Shown in pieces: positions 54,217 through 63,261 of a stretch of DNA of 64,000 bases. The notes beneath the pieces were generated by a model that was not told the origin of the DNA, did not search any database, and was given only the letters and a program-made list of their open reading frames with translations. Position numbers and translations under genes: made by a program. Origin of the DNA: Telmatobacter sp. DSM 110680 (lineage in GTDB: Bacteria > Acidobacteriota > Terriglobia > Terriglobales > Acidobacteriaceae); NCBI RefSeq assembly GCF_039994875.1, contig NZ_CP121196.1:5022001-5086000 (forward strand), given 5' to 3'. Each line of letters opens with the position of its first letter. The stretch's first letter is position 1.

Positions 54217-54507
54217 CTATTCGCAAATGTCGCAGTTCCCTTTTCGAGATGATCGCGACTTCTTAGGTTTCAACTGGAACTTGGAGCCATTACCGGCCAT
54301 AAGGCCGTCTTCGAGGAGTAATCGGACAAGTGTAACGGGCTGTTCAATGAGTGCCTCATCCTTCTGCAACTTTACTAAAGTGCGTGAAACGCCCACTCCT
54401 TCGTTGACACTATCAGGACGGAAGTTTATTGTCCCTCCGACCTTGCAAATCCTTCCTTGGCTTATAGCCTGGCAGTCAATGAGGTTAGCCCATGACCGTT
54501 CCCCCAC
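54217..54507 (-). CDS. Small hypothetical protein, head-to-head with secreted protein
   Basis: GTG at 54507 has AAAGGA six bases upstream; this favours it over the ATG at 54540. The 96-residue product has a polar mixed composition and ends GSKFQLKPKKSRSSRKGNCD. It overlaps the start of the plus-strand 740-residue gene by 16 bases in the opposite direction. The other strand here is Ser/Thr-rich and looks like the shadow. No family is recognised. Confidence is modest because it depends on the start and composition. Confidence 0.45.
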   Translation of the reverse strand: MGERSWANLIDCQAISQGRICKVGGTINFRPDSVNEGVGVSRTLVKLQKDEALIEQPVTLVRLLLEDGLMAGNGSKFQLKPKKSRSSRKGNCDICE

Positions 54508-56714
54508 GTAAAGTCCTTTGGACGTGCACTTTTGTCGCATGTTCCCTTTCTGCAGCCGCTTTAGCGCAACACATGCAGGAACAGCCGCGCGATTCGAACC
54601 AGAGGCCTTATACGAACTCGGTAATTCTGCAACGCGGGACACATGCGCAGATGATGCAGCGGCTGCACGTTGTGCGGCAATACGCGCTCTCGAATTTGCG
54701 CACAAATCCGCGCGTGACATTGGGTGAAGCACAGCTAGATTTTTCGCCTATGCTGCGCAATCCCAAAGCGGTGCCGAATCTCGCGGTGCGGTTGCAGGCT
54801 CTGCCGCAGCACGTGCAGGTGCAGGAAAACACGTCTGACGTGAGTGAGGTCGACCAGGGGCTGGTGATTCACCATGTGCTCACATATCAGATTCTTCCGG
54901 GCAGGTGCGCCGACGCGGGGATCCGCGCGCAACTTGCTGCGGCCGGTGCTACCTGCTTTGCGCGAGCGACGCCGAATGAGCGTATTGCCGAATACAGCAG
55001 GCCGGGAAGCCCGCGGTATCTCGCTAACCCCGAAAGGCGACAGGCTGCGATCGCGGCATTTCAGCAGAAGAGCGCGGCAACAGATGCAGAGGTGAGCCAG
55101 CACGTCGCCGCACTGCGCAAGTCCCTGGCCGATCCGGCGCAGCGCGCACAGATCGCGACCAAAGTGGGGCAAGCTGAAGCGGCACGCATGAGCTCGCTGA
55201 GTGACGACGATTTAAAGGAAGAGCTGATCAACATGAGCACGCAGACCGTTGAAGAGACGATGTTCGTGCCAAAACTTGAATCGTCGAACTATGCGCACCT
55301 GCAACACAACCTCACGACTGTCGCTAGCCCCGCAGAGGTGGCAGCCGCCCAGCAACTCATGCGCGGAGGCGCCATCGACAATGCAAGCCCCGCCCAGTTT
55401 CCCAAGCTGCTGAAGGTGGTTCCGGGCTCAGCGCTTCACCTGACCGGCTCGGGTCAGCCTCGCGGCGATCAAAGCGCCGATCTCAATATGGGCCCCTACT
55501 ACTTTCTCACCGGCTTTACCATTAACCACGACTACGAATGGCAGTGGGGCGTGTCGATCAGCATCAACTGGTGCGTCGTCGGCTGCACCTCGACCTACGG
55601 CATTCAACTGAACGCCGGCTTCAACTACGCCTTCGGTCTACGCTTTCCGATCGAGGCAACTCTCAAGTATCAAACCGTTGTTCACCCCAACAATTCAGCG
55701 GAAGCAAAGTTGACGTCGCAATTCTTGCCGATCGAAGGCGATTCCAACGCTTTCCAACAAGCAGGACTGGATCCATCCGAGTGGTACAACGAGCAGGAGA
55801 TCGTTGCACAGGTGGGTGCCAATGCCGGTTTTAGTGTCAACCTGCCCGTCCTGAGCAACAGCCAGAGCTTTCAGGTCGGTGTGGACTTTACGCAATTGCT
55901 GCCAGCGCCGTACACCGGCGGACGCTTTCAGCCGCCTGCCCCAGGCGCCCACGGCATTGATTCTCCATACGTGTTCAACACGATCGATCTCCTCGGCGGC
56001 CTTCTGGATTTCGGAGTCGTCGGCGGCACGGTTTATCCCGCGGTAAATGTAAATCTCCATTCCGACAGTTTGCAGTTCACACTCAACGACGAGTTGCAGA
56101 AGCGGTCCACCACCATCAACTCGGGACAGACCGTGTCGCTCGGTGACGTCGCAGCCCAGAACGGCGACTACAGTCATTTCAGTGTGGGGAACCCTGTTTA
56201 CAACCTGGGATTCACGGTGACACCAGGCCTTGCGCCAACCGTGTTCGTGGATATCGCCGTTTGGTCCGATCAGTGGCAATGGCCGGTATGGTTCCCGCAG
56301 CTTGCCATCAGCCTTCCGCCGGGCGGGATGAACTTCAGCTGCCATGCCGGAACCACTTGCGTCATGGACTTCCAGCCTGTCTATAACGCAGCGACTGGAC
56401 AGGTGCAGGACATGAGCAAAGAACGAGACGTGGCAGATCGGACGCTGAGAGGCGGCAAATGCCAGCCAAACGGTCCGGAGGGCAATTACCTATGCCCCGT
56501 TGACGGCATGCTCGGCCTCTGCAAGACGATGCTCCAGAACAGCGCTGTGCTGAGTTGCGGGGCTCTCATTCCAACCTCGACCGATCAGATTCTGCGGCGC
56601 GGCGGCTGCACCGAGGATGCGGAAAGCGGAACCTATGCATGTCCATCGGGGATGATGGGCCTTTGCGGGCTCTACGTGAAAAACAAAGTGGTGCTCTCTT
56701 GCCGGCAGAAATGA
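54492..56714 (+). CDS. Large secreted protein with duplicated four-Cys module, unknown function
   Basis: The 740-residue protein has a signal peptide (LWTCTFVACSLSAAALAQH). Residues 30-280 are helical and polar (including QKSAATDAEVSQHVAALRKS and QAEAARMSSLSDDDLKEELI). The middle 330-640 is beta-rich with many aromatic residues (YYFLTGFTINHDYEWQWGVS). The last 96 residues hold two copies of a module with Cys at 657/668/677/689 and 706/717/725/737 (spacing 11-9-12 and 11-8-12), each likely forming two disulphides. I do not recognise the family. It could be a secreted binding protein or surface component. Confidence 0.85.
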   Translation: MTVPPRKVLWTCTFVACSLSAAALAQHMQEQPRDSNQRPYTNSVILQRGTHAQMMQRLHVVRQYALSNLRTNPRVTLGEAQLDFSPMLRNPKAVPNLAVRLQALPQHVQVQENTSDVSEVDQGLVIHHVLTYQILPGRCADAGIRAQLAAAGATCFARATPNERIAEYSRPGSPRYLANPERRQAAIAAFQQKSAATDAEVSQHVAALRKSLADPAQRAQIATKVGQAEAARMSSLSDDDLKEELINMSTQTVEETMFVPKLESSNYAHLQHNLTTVASPAEVAAAQQLMRGGAIDNASPAQFPKLLKVVPGSALHLTGSGQPRGDQSADLNMGPYYFLTGFTINHDYEWQWGVSISINWCVVGCTSTYGIQLNAGFNYAFGLRFPIEATLKYQTVVHPNNSAEAKLTSQFLPIEGDSNAFQQAGLDPSEWYNEQEIVAQVGANAGFSVNLPVLSNSQSFQVGVDFTQLLPAPYTGGRFQPPAPGAHGIDSPYVFNTIDLLGGLLDFGVVGGTVYPAVNVNLHSDSLQFTLNDELQKRSTTINSGQTVSLGDVAAQNGDYSHFSVGNPVYNLGFTVTPGLAPTVFVDIAVWSDQWQWPVWFPQLAISLPPGGMNFSCHAGTTCVMDFQPVYNAATGQVQDMSKERDVADRTLRGGKCQPNGPEGNYLCPVDGMLGLCKTMLQNSAVLSCGALIPTSTDQILRRGGCTEDAESGTYACPSGMMGLCGLYVKNKVVLSCRQK

Positions 56715-57009
56715 CGCGCACGAATCAAAGAACGGTATGCTCAGTGCACGATTTCCCTTCCGTGAACGATTGGCCCTCAGCTTGGAAGCAGTAGCCGCTG
56801 CCTGCGGCCGAATCAGGAGAGCGGCAGGGACTGGCCGTCTAGTGATTCTCGCCGGGCTGAGTACCAAAAATCGGCATCGCTTCAGCTTTCTTATATGAAT
56901 AGTCCGGTCGATTTTGGCAGATTACCGAGATCTGATTTCGGCGGCCCGCGGAATCCAGAAAATTGTGTTATCAAGGTCCACAGAGATTTGGCAGTGCCGG
57001 ATCAGGCAT
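56715..57009 (+). other. Intergenic region, no feature seen
   Basis: Between the 740-residue gene and the DUF4132 gene. The DUF4132 frame is open from 56899 with a TTG at 56914, so part of this stretch may be coding. I find no promoter or terminator I can support. Confidence 0.3.
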
Positions 57010-59550
57010 ATGCTCCAAGTCACGAGGCACGTGAATTCAATGACGGAAGCCGCGCAGCAGGCATATTCGATTTACGAACTGATCTGCAGCTCCAGTTCAG
57101 ATCGTCCCTTCGCGTTTCGATCACATGAAGAGTCCCGGACCGAGACGGCCGCTTGGCAAGCGGCGAATCCTGGTTTGCAGGCAATGCGCAATGCCTCACC
57201 GGAGATTCTGTTGGCATTCTTACAAAATTTCAGGGAGTGGCGCGGCACCACGGACGGAGGCAACGATTTCAGACTAGGCGCGACCATGAGCGAGGCCTTA
57301 CAAATGGCCATTGACAAGGTGCCGAAACCTCTGCCGGGCGATTTGGTGTTGCAGCTGTTGCGCAACTACGGTAGTGGCTTGAGCTGGATGCTCTTTGGCT
57401 TTCCTTTGCGTCATTTTTTGTCCTTGCTAACCCGCAACGAAATGACGGATGAGATCCGCGCTGAGCTCCGCCGGATTATGCCGCATTACTCGCCTACCGC
57501 GACGGGGAAAATCGAGCCGCATCTCGAAGAAGTCCGTAAGTTGATCGTCGAGTTGATCTGGGTGGAGGGAGAGAAGCCGCTTGACCCTGGACGAGGCCCC
57601 TGGTCGCAGATCGTATTCGACCAGTTTAAGGAATACGAGGAGGTCGCTCGCATCGGCTGGGAAGGGCTGCTGGAACACTGCCGGTCCCTCGAGCAGACTG
57701 TACCGGGCGCTAAGTGGAATAAACGATCGCGAGAACTGATGGCCGCGCTCGGCGAAGAAAGAGTGACCTCCAGAATGCTGCGCTGGCTTGCTCTCGGTCC
57801 GACACCGAACCAGCCTCGCGATGCAATTTCTCCGATTGAGGACTCGGCGTATCAGAAAGGCGTGATCTGGTGCCTAAGATTACTGGAGAAGCGCGAGGCC
57901 GCACAGGCGATCACCGATTTTGCGCTGGCTTGCCTGCGCAAAATTCCCATGATCGGAGCAGTGTCGCAAAAAGTAGGGTTTGCTGGCGTACAAGCGTTGG
58001 GGGCGATGGATTGCACCGAGGCTGTTGCGCAGCTGACGCGCTTACGCGCCAAGGTGAAGTACACCATCGCTCTCAAGTTGATCGAGAAATCGCTGCAGCA
58101 AGCGGCCGAGCGCAGCGGCATAAGCAGGGAGGAACTGGAAGACTTTTCCCTGGACGGCTACGGGCTCGACCAGCAAGGTACCCGAAAAATTATGCTGGAA
58201 GATGTCACTGCGCATTTGCAGCTTGCGACCGACGGCGGCGTCTCCGTGAGCTGGTGGAATGCAGAAGGCAAGCTGCTGAAGTCGCCTCCGCCGCACGTGA
58301 GGAAGGGTTTCTCGAAAGAGATTCGCGCACTCGGCCCGCTAGCTAAGGAGATAGAGCAGTCATTCGCAGCACAGCGGTTCAGGATCGAGTCGTCATTCCT
58401 CGCCCCGCGCTCCATTCCGTTGCAGCACTGGCTTCAATACTATGTGGAGCATCCTCTGCTTGGTTTCCTTGGCCGCAGGCTCATCTGGGCGTTTAGTGAT
58501 GGCAAGGGATGGGAGCGCTCGGGAATGTGGCTAGATGGAAGGGTGCGCGACGCAGGCGGGAGCCCGCTCGACCTTGCGGAGAAGGATTTTAGCGGCGAAG
58601 CTGTATCCGCCGCATTCAAAGTGCGCTTATGGCACCCGCTGACATCGAACGCGACAGAAGTGCAGCATTGGCGCGAGCGCATATTTTCTTCTGCCATCCG
58701 GCAGCCATTCCGCCAGGCATTCCGCGAGTTCTACGAGGTGAGCGAGGACGAGCGGCAGACGCGGATGTATTCCAATCGCTTTGCCGGTTTTTACTTGCGG
58801 CAGCACCAACTGGCCAGTCTGTGCCGGGCGCGCGGATGGGAATACCGGCTAATGGGAAGCGACTTCGACGGCCACAACGTTCCCACCAGAAACCTGCCGC
58901 AATGGAACATGCAAGTGCAGGTACATGTGGACCTGCCGCCGGATCGCGATAATGCCCTGCGAGATTCCGGACTAGGAGAACGATCTGGCTTTGGCATCAA
59001 CCTATTTGTCGAGTCTGATCAGGTACGCTTCTATCGTGACCGCCACGAAATCGCCGTCGACGAAGTTCCGGCAATGATCTTCTCGGAGATGATGCGCGAT
59101 GTAGACCTGTTCACCTCGGTGTGCGCTATCGGCGAGGACGAAAATTGGCGCGATGAAGGCGACCGCACTTTCGGAGTGTCCGGCGAACGGATAACGATGC
59201 AGGAGCTTTCGGCGGCCATCTCACTGCGCTCCGATATTCTCACGCGAGTCTTGCCACTAATGCCGATTGCTGACCGATGCCGGCTTGAGCCCTCCCACCT
59301 TGAGGTGCTTGGACAATTGGGGCGGTATCGCATTTCGCTCGCATTGGGGTTGGCGGCACTGGTCACCGACTCTGGGCTGCGCCGGCTAAAAATCCAGCAG
59401 AAACTTCTGGCCGCCGTGGTCATGCAACTCGACGACGTTCCGGCCGAATTGGACTACCGAACCGAGATGATCTTGCGCAAAGCGCACTTGCTGGCCGACG
59501 ACTGGAAGATCGAAGATCCGGAATTGATACGCCAGTTCATGCCCAAGTAA
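57010..59550 (+). CDS. DUF4132-family protein
   Basis: ATG at 57010 gives 846 residues; the frame is open to 56899, and TTG 56914 or ATG 57040 are other starts. The N-terminal part is helical and HEAT-like (GVIWCLRLLEKREAAQAITD; VGFAGVQALGAMDCTEAVAQ). The family region is clear near RIFSSAIRQPFRQAFREFYE, followed by RMYSNRFAGFYLRQHQLASL and CRARGWEYRLMG. A C-terminal domain follows (AELDYRTEMILRKAHLLADD). DUF4132 proteins include the E. coli MolR-type group, whose role is unclear. No WGR domain or partner gene is seen. Confidence 0.85.
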   Translation: MLQVTRHVNSMTEAAQQAYSIYELICSSSSDRPFAFRSHEESRTETAAWQAANPGLQAMRNASPEILLAFLQNFREWRGTTDGGNDFRLGATMSEALQMAIDKVPKPLPGDLVLQLLRNYGSGLSWMLFGFPLRHFLSLLTRNEMTDEIRAELRRIMPHYSPTATGKIEPHLEEVRKLIVELIWVEGEKPLDPGRGPWSQIVFDQFKEYEEVARIGWEGLLEHCRSLEQTVPGAKWNKRSRELMAALGEERVTSRMLRWLALGPTPNQPRDAISPIEDSAYQKGVIWCLRLLEKREAAQAITDFALACLRKIPMIGAVSQKVGFAGVQALGAMDCTEAVAQLTRLRAKVKYTIALKLIEKSLQQAAERSGISREELEDFSLDGYGLDQQGTRKIMLEDVTAHLQLATDGGVSVSWWNAEGKLLKSPPPHVRKGFSKEIRALGPLAKEIEQSFAAQRFRIESSFLAPRSIPLQHWLQYYVEHPLLGFLGRRLIWAFSDGKGWERSGMWLDGRVRDAGGSPLDLAEKDFSGEAVSAAFKVRLWHPLTSNATEVQHWRERIFSSAIRQPFRQAFREFYEVSEDERQTRMYSNRFAGFYLRQHQLASLCRARGWEYRLMGSDFDGHNVPTRNLPQWNMQVQVHVDLPPDRDNALRDSGLGERSGFGINLFVESDQVRFYRDRHEIAVDEVPAMIFSEMMRDVDLFTSVCAIGEDENWRDEGDRTFGVSGERITMQELSAAISLRSDILTRVLPLMPIADRCRLEPSHLEVLGQLGRYRISLALGLAALVTDSGLRRLKIQQKLLAAVVMQLDDVPAELDYRTEMILRKAHLLADDWKIEDPELIRQFMPK

Positions 59551-59592
59551 CGGCTTCATCTCTTTTCAGGGGCGCTCAACTTTCTGCCATGG

Positions 59593-59826
59593 CTATTGGC
59601 GAGTTTCTGCTTCTAACCCGGCGATCCGGCGGCAGAGACTTTCTCGGAAGGCAACCGCATCAGAATCTTCTTCCCGTTCCAGGCACCTGATGATACCTCG
59701 CAAGGTCGCGATCAGTTCGCGGGGAGGCCCCGGCAGGTTTTTGAGGTTCTCATTATTGGCCCGCTTCATTGTGTTGTGGCTTCGTTGCAGAAGCTCGGCA
59801 AAGTGTTCTATGGCGACATTCGACAT
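59593..59826 (-). CDS. Small helical protein, downstream of PilZ gene
   Basis: The 77-residue protein is helical and charged (VAIEHFAELLQRSHNTMKRA; LIATLRGIIRCLEREEDSDA). It begins seven bases after the PilZ gene's stop, so it is likely co-transcribed. No family is recognised; it could be a partner or regulator of that protein. Confidence 0.55.
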   Translation of the reverse strand: MSNVAIEHFAELLQRSHNTMKRANNENLKNLPGPPRELIATLRGIIRCLEREEDSDAVAFRESLCRRIAGLEAETRQ

Positions 59827-59833
59827 TTGTTTT

Positions 59834-60820
59834 CTATCCTTCGCGCACGAGAGCTCGCTTCAAAAACAAGTTCAGAGTTTGCTGATCCGCCCAATCTCCT
59901 TGGTGATGATCAGCCTTCCTTGCATCTTTCACTTTCGGCGGCACGAAAGCAAAACCCACACCATCCGTTCCCCATCGAGTGACCTTGGTATAGACGGCAA
60001 CGGAATCCTGAAGTCTTTCGCCACTGGCACTAGTTCTTTGCAACGTCATCATGAACAAGGTGCCAGGATAAGGCCGCTCGTCGGTGAGGAGATAAAATCC
60101 GGTTTCACTTAGGTCCCCGAGAGCATACGGCTGTGGTGTCCCACCGCTCCAGTGGTAGGCAATCAACCCGGGTAAAGGATGTCGAGTCGATCGTTGTTTA
60201 GTCAGCGTCTTGGAATCGAACCACCGCCTCACTCGTTCATGGAAAGGGCGATTGCTGTTGAGTTGCTCAATCGAGGATGACTTCGAAATGCGAATGGGGT
60301 CCGAATTTGATGAAGGGTGGTCCACAACCTCTGCCACTTGTGTGCCTGAGTCTCCACCGGTTAAGCCGGAGAGAGCCGCGAGCATCCCCTCGAGTTCCGC
60401 AATCTCACAAATTGCGAGTTGATCTCCAGTGCGGATCTGCGAAACAAAGGCTCCATGCGCGGGCAGAAGCAATGCACTTGTGGGCTCACCCTTCAAAATC
60501 GCAACTTGGGGATTGGGGTATCTATCCAATCTCTCGGCGACTCGGCACTCACTATCGAGATATACCAGATCAAATGTCCTGGCCCCTTGCATGGCCGGAA
60601 CTCCTTTGTAAGGCTTCAACCAGAGCCCCAGATCGGACTCGTTTACGAGGCATTCGAAGAGCCTCCTCAATGGTTCCGCAGTGGTGTCGAATACCGAGAC
60701 TTCGACGCCGATAAAGCTCTCCGTAGTTCGGTTGTACACACGAAGACTCTGCTTCGCCTCAGGTTGCGAAAGCACCTCGGTATTTGTTACTGCCGCTTCA
60801 TCTATCACTTTCTGCCCCAC
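59834..60820 (-). CDS. DUF192-like/PilZ domain fusion
   Basis: The 328-residue protein has a DUF192-like N-terminal fold at about 50-137: LFECLVNESDLGLWLKPYKG, RTFDLVYLDSECRVAERLDR, and LLLPAHGAFVSQIRTGDQLA, with the order of DUF192 strands. A Ser-rich linker (about 150-200) precedes a PilZ domain at about 208-300: R210/R213 in KQRSTRHPLPG, then D236/S238/G241 in LGDLSETGF, matching DXSXXG. The Arg motif is shorter than the usual RXXXR. PilZ domains often bind c-di-GMP. It lies just downstream of TadG on the same strand. Confidence 0.8.
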   Translation of the reverse strand: MGQKVIDEAAVTNTEVLSQPEAKQSLRVYNRTTESFIGVEVSVFDTTAEPLRRLFECLVNESDLGLWLKPYKGVPAMQGARTFDLVYLDSECRVAERLDRYPNPQVAILKGEPTSALLLPAHGAFVSQIRTGDQLAICEIAELEGMLAALSGLTGGDSGTQVAEVVDHPSSNSDPIRISKSSSIEQLNSNRPFHERVRRWFDSKTLTKQRSTRHPLPGLIAYHWSGGTPQPYALGDLSETGFYLLTDERPYPGTLFMMTLQRTSASGERLQDSVAVYTKVTRWGTDGVGFAFVPPKVKDARKADHHQGDWADQQTLNLFLKRALVREG

Positions 60821-60933
60821 CTAGCCATAAGCAATCAAATTCGCTCACTCAAAACACTAAAGTAACGGAGAAATTATCTGCGACGGTCAATAGCACTTCC
60901 CCTCGCCTTCGCGTGTACGCCTTTGCAGCTTTC

Positions 60934-62427
60934 CTAAGTGACGCTATTGGGAATCAGTCTCGGTTTTGTGAGCTGTGCCGAGATGTTGCCAAAGATCCCG
61001 TTGAGCGTGAGGTTTGGGTTGCTCGGCGAAGTACATTGACCCTTGTTCTGGGACGCGGTGGCGTCTGAATAGAAGCTTGGCGCGTTGCTGGCCGACACGT
61101 ACCCTGAAGACATCTGCATCATTGCATTACAAGGCGAGATGGCGAGGCTGCCGGTATCAGTGGAGCAGCCCGAACTCGAGGCGCCGTAAGCGATCGTATA
61201 CACCGTCGTGCCGCTTGCTGAAGCGTATTGAGCCGCAGTTATCGCCTGATGACACTGATCATCGAGTGAGGGATATGTGTTGCCATTGTGCCCGACGTTG
61301 GTACCAGGGGGGTTCTGTATCTTCCCGCTCGCTGCACTAGCATCGCCGTCGCTCAGGATGATCATCACGTTGCGAGAACCCGGAGCCGCTGCTTTGGCAG
61401 CCACCAGTGATGCCTGGGCGGCGTAGATTGCTCCCGCGTAGTAGGTTCCATCGCCACCCACTGAATCCATGCCTGCGCAGGATCCCGTCGGTCCTCCCAC
61501 ACCATTCACAAGTGAAGAAGAACTACTCAACGATCCGCCCACCTGGTTCGACGCAGTCCAGTCGCTCACATAGCCGGTGAGCTGATAGGTTCCGGCCGTT
61601 CCGGTTGGAGCGGACCAGGTCGCTCCTTTGGCGGGTGTAGTGTACGGAATGATGGTTGGTGCGGTGCCACTGCAATCGGTGTCATATTTCGCTGTATTCG
61701 CCTGGATTGTCGGAAATGTAAACAAACTCACCTGATCATACGGAACACATGTTGCCGTGGACTTCGCCGTTGAAGAGGTGCAGGGCGCGAGAAGGCCCAG
61801 CATCGTGCGGACTCCTTGAAGTGCGCAGTAGATTCGGGTATTCCCGCAACTTGCGTCCGTGTCATTGGTGTTCATGGATGCGGTGGCATCAACGACCATG
61901 GCAACATTCACCTGGTCGTTTTGTCCGCTTGCCATCGTCGCTGACGATGTCGCCGTCAGCGTGAGTGACTTTGCCGCATTGATGCCGGCCAACGATAGAA
62001 CCTGAATGAACAAGGTTGGAACGGTGGCCGTCTGCGTCACGCGAACTACGTTGTATCCCGTATTGGAAGCGTCGCATGAAGCTGCCACCATGGCGGAATC
62101 TGTCACACAGCTGAAAGTTGTGGAAATTGTCGGGCTCGGCAGATTTCCTGAACCATTCGCTCCGTGGGCGGTGGCTGCATAAAGTGCAATTTCGCTCGTG
62201 ACAGAAGATTGGCTCGATGAGGGCTGCCCCAAAGCGTAGGCACCCGCAAGAGCCGCAGCGTCTGTGGATGCCTGAAGCTGTCTATAGCAAACGTACGTAC
62301 GGCCAAGATCGATCGAAAGTCCGGCCACGCCGATTATCAACACATTCATTAAAACCATCCACGGCAGGATCTGTCCGTGATCATCTGCGACAATCTTTGT
62401 GATCCGAGAATGCATTTTGCGCTTCAT
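60934..62427 (-). CDS. TadG-like protein with VWA domain
   Basis: ATG at 62427 is preceded by GGAGGTGA (a full match to the anti-Shine-Dalgarno) six bases upstream; the frame open to 62724 has no coding character. The 497-residue protein begins with the Flp-pilus Tad region: HGQILPWMVLMNVLIIGVAG then LGRTYVCYRQLQASTDAAAL. The VWA-like domain contains VAMVVDATASMNTND, a DXTXS variant of the usual MIDAS DXSXS, and NVMIILSDGDASAASG. It overlaps tadE by four bases (ATGA). TadG is thought to be an exported or membrane-attached part of the Flp-pilus machinery. Confidence 0.85.
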   Translation of the reverse strand: MKRKMHSRITKIVADDHGQILPWMVLMNVLIIGVAGLSIDLGRTYVCYRQLQASTDAAALAGAYALGQPSSSQSSVTSEIALYAATAHGANGSGNLPSPTISTTFSCVTDSAMVAASCDASNTGYNVVRVTQTATVPTLFIQVLSLAGINAAKSLTLTATSSATMASGQNDQVNVAMVVDATASMNTNDTDASCGNTRIYCALQGVRTMLGLLAPCTSSTAKSTATCVPYDQVSLFTFPTIQANTAKYDTDCSGTAPTIIPYTTPAKGATWSAPTGTAGTYQLTGYVSDWTASNQVGGSLSSSSSLVNGVGGPTGSCAGMDSVGGDGTYYAGAIYAAQASLVAAKAAAPGSRNVMIILSDGDASAASGKIQNPPGTNVGHNGNTYPSLDDQCHQAITAAQYASASGTTVYTIAYGASSSGCSTDTGSLAISPCNAMMQMSSGYVSASNAPSFYSDATASQNKGQCTSPSNPNLTLNGIFGNISAQLTKPRLIPNSVT

Positions 62428-63014
62428 TGAATCACCTCCGTCACCGTCGTTGAGATGGAGCAGGTACCGAGGTTGTTGGCATAGACAAAGAAGGTGCACG
62501 GATATGTCGCCTGAATCTGCGCCGGCCAGCCCGACTGCATTGCAGCAGCTCCGCCATTGCCTGCGGCGGTGCAAGTGGGCGCGCTGCCTTTGGTTCCTCC
62601 GTAAGTCGTACCGCCGGAAACCGTGCCGCTGGTGTTGGTGCCGCCAATGACAAATGTGAGAGTCAAATTGGACTTCGCCAGGGCCGGCGCGGCCGCATAG
62701 ATCGCACTTGCTGTTGTCGCGCATGGGTCAGTATCCCCACGCTCCAGCGCCATCACGCGGCCGGCGTTACTGACTGATTCGCCCAGCAGGAGTTTCTGAT
62801 ACAGGACCACAGAGAACGAGAAGATACCGGTCAGCATCATCAGCATGACTGGCATGACCACCGCCATTTCAACAAGAGCGCTGCCAACTTGGTCACGAAG
62901 GACTGCGCGTCGGATTCTGGAAGGTTTTGATCCTGTTCTGCGCAGGCGTTGGAGGCAAGATGTTATTCGGGGGCGGAAAATCGCCTCCGGGACTTCGAAA
63001 CTTAGATCTCTCAT
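62424..63014 (-). CDS. TadE-like pilus assembly protein
   Basis: ATG at 63014 gives 196 residues. The TadE-type motif GSALVEMAVVMPVMLMMLTG is at about 44-63, a single membrane segment like a pseudopilin. The rest is Gly/Thr/Ser-rich and beta-prone, with several Cys. Its stop overlaps the TadG start (ATGA). TadE/TadG pairs usually accompany a full Tad locus; none is seen here, so other tad genes may lie elsewhere. Confidence 0.85.
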   Translation of the reverse strand: MRDLSFEVPEAIFRPRITSCLQRLRRTGSKPSRIRRAVLRDQVGSALVEMAVVMPVMLMMLTGIFSFSVVLYQKLLLGESVSNAGRVMALERGDTDPCATTASAIYAAAPALAKSNLTLTFVIGGTNTSGTVSGGTTYGGTKGSAPTCTAAGNGGAAAMQSGWPAQIQATYPCTFFVYANNLGTCSISTTVTEVIQ

Positions 63015-63261
63015 TATTGGGCCCTTTGTATTAGTTTTTGGGTCCGCATTTCGAAGGGGAAAAAACAACAACTTAGACGCCTGAGTGACGCCCTCTGCTC
63101 TTACAAATCAGGCAGTTTGCTATATGAGGAGACAACTCCACTGTTTCTTTACAGATGAGGTATTGAAGCGGGGTAACTAAAGTGCAAGTGCGATCCCATT
63201 ACGCAAGACATTGTCCGCGACCAGCACTCTCAGCGCTCTGCTCACAGGATGTTTGCGCTTA

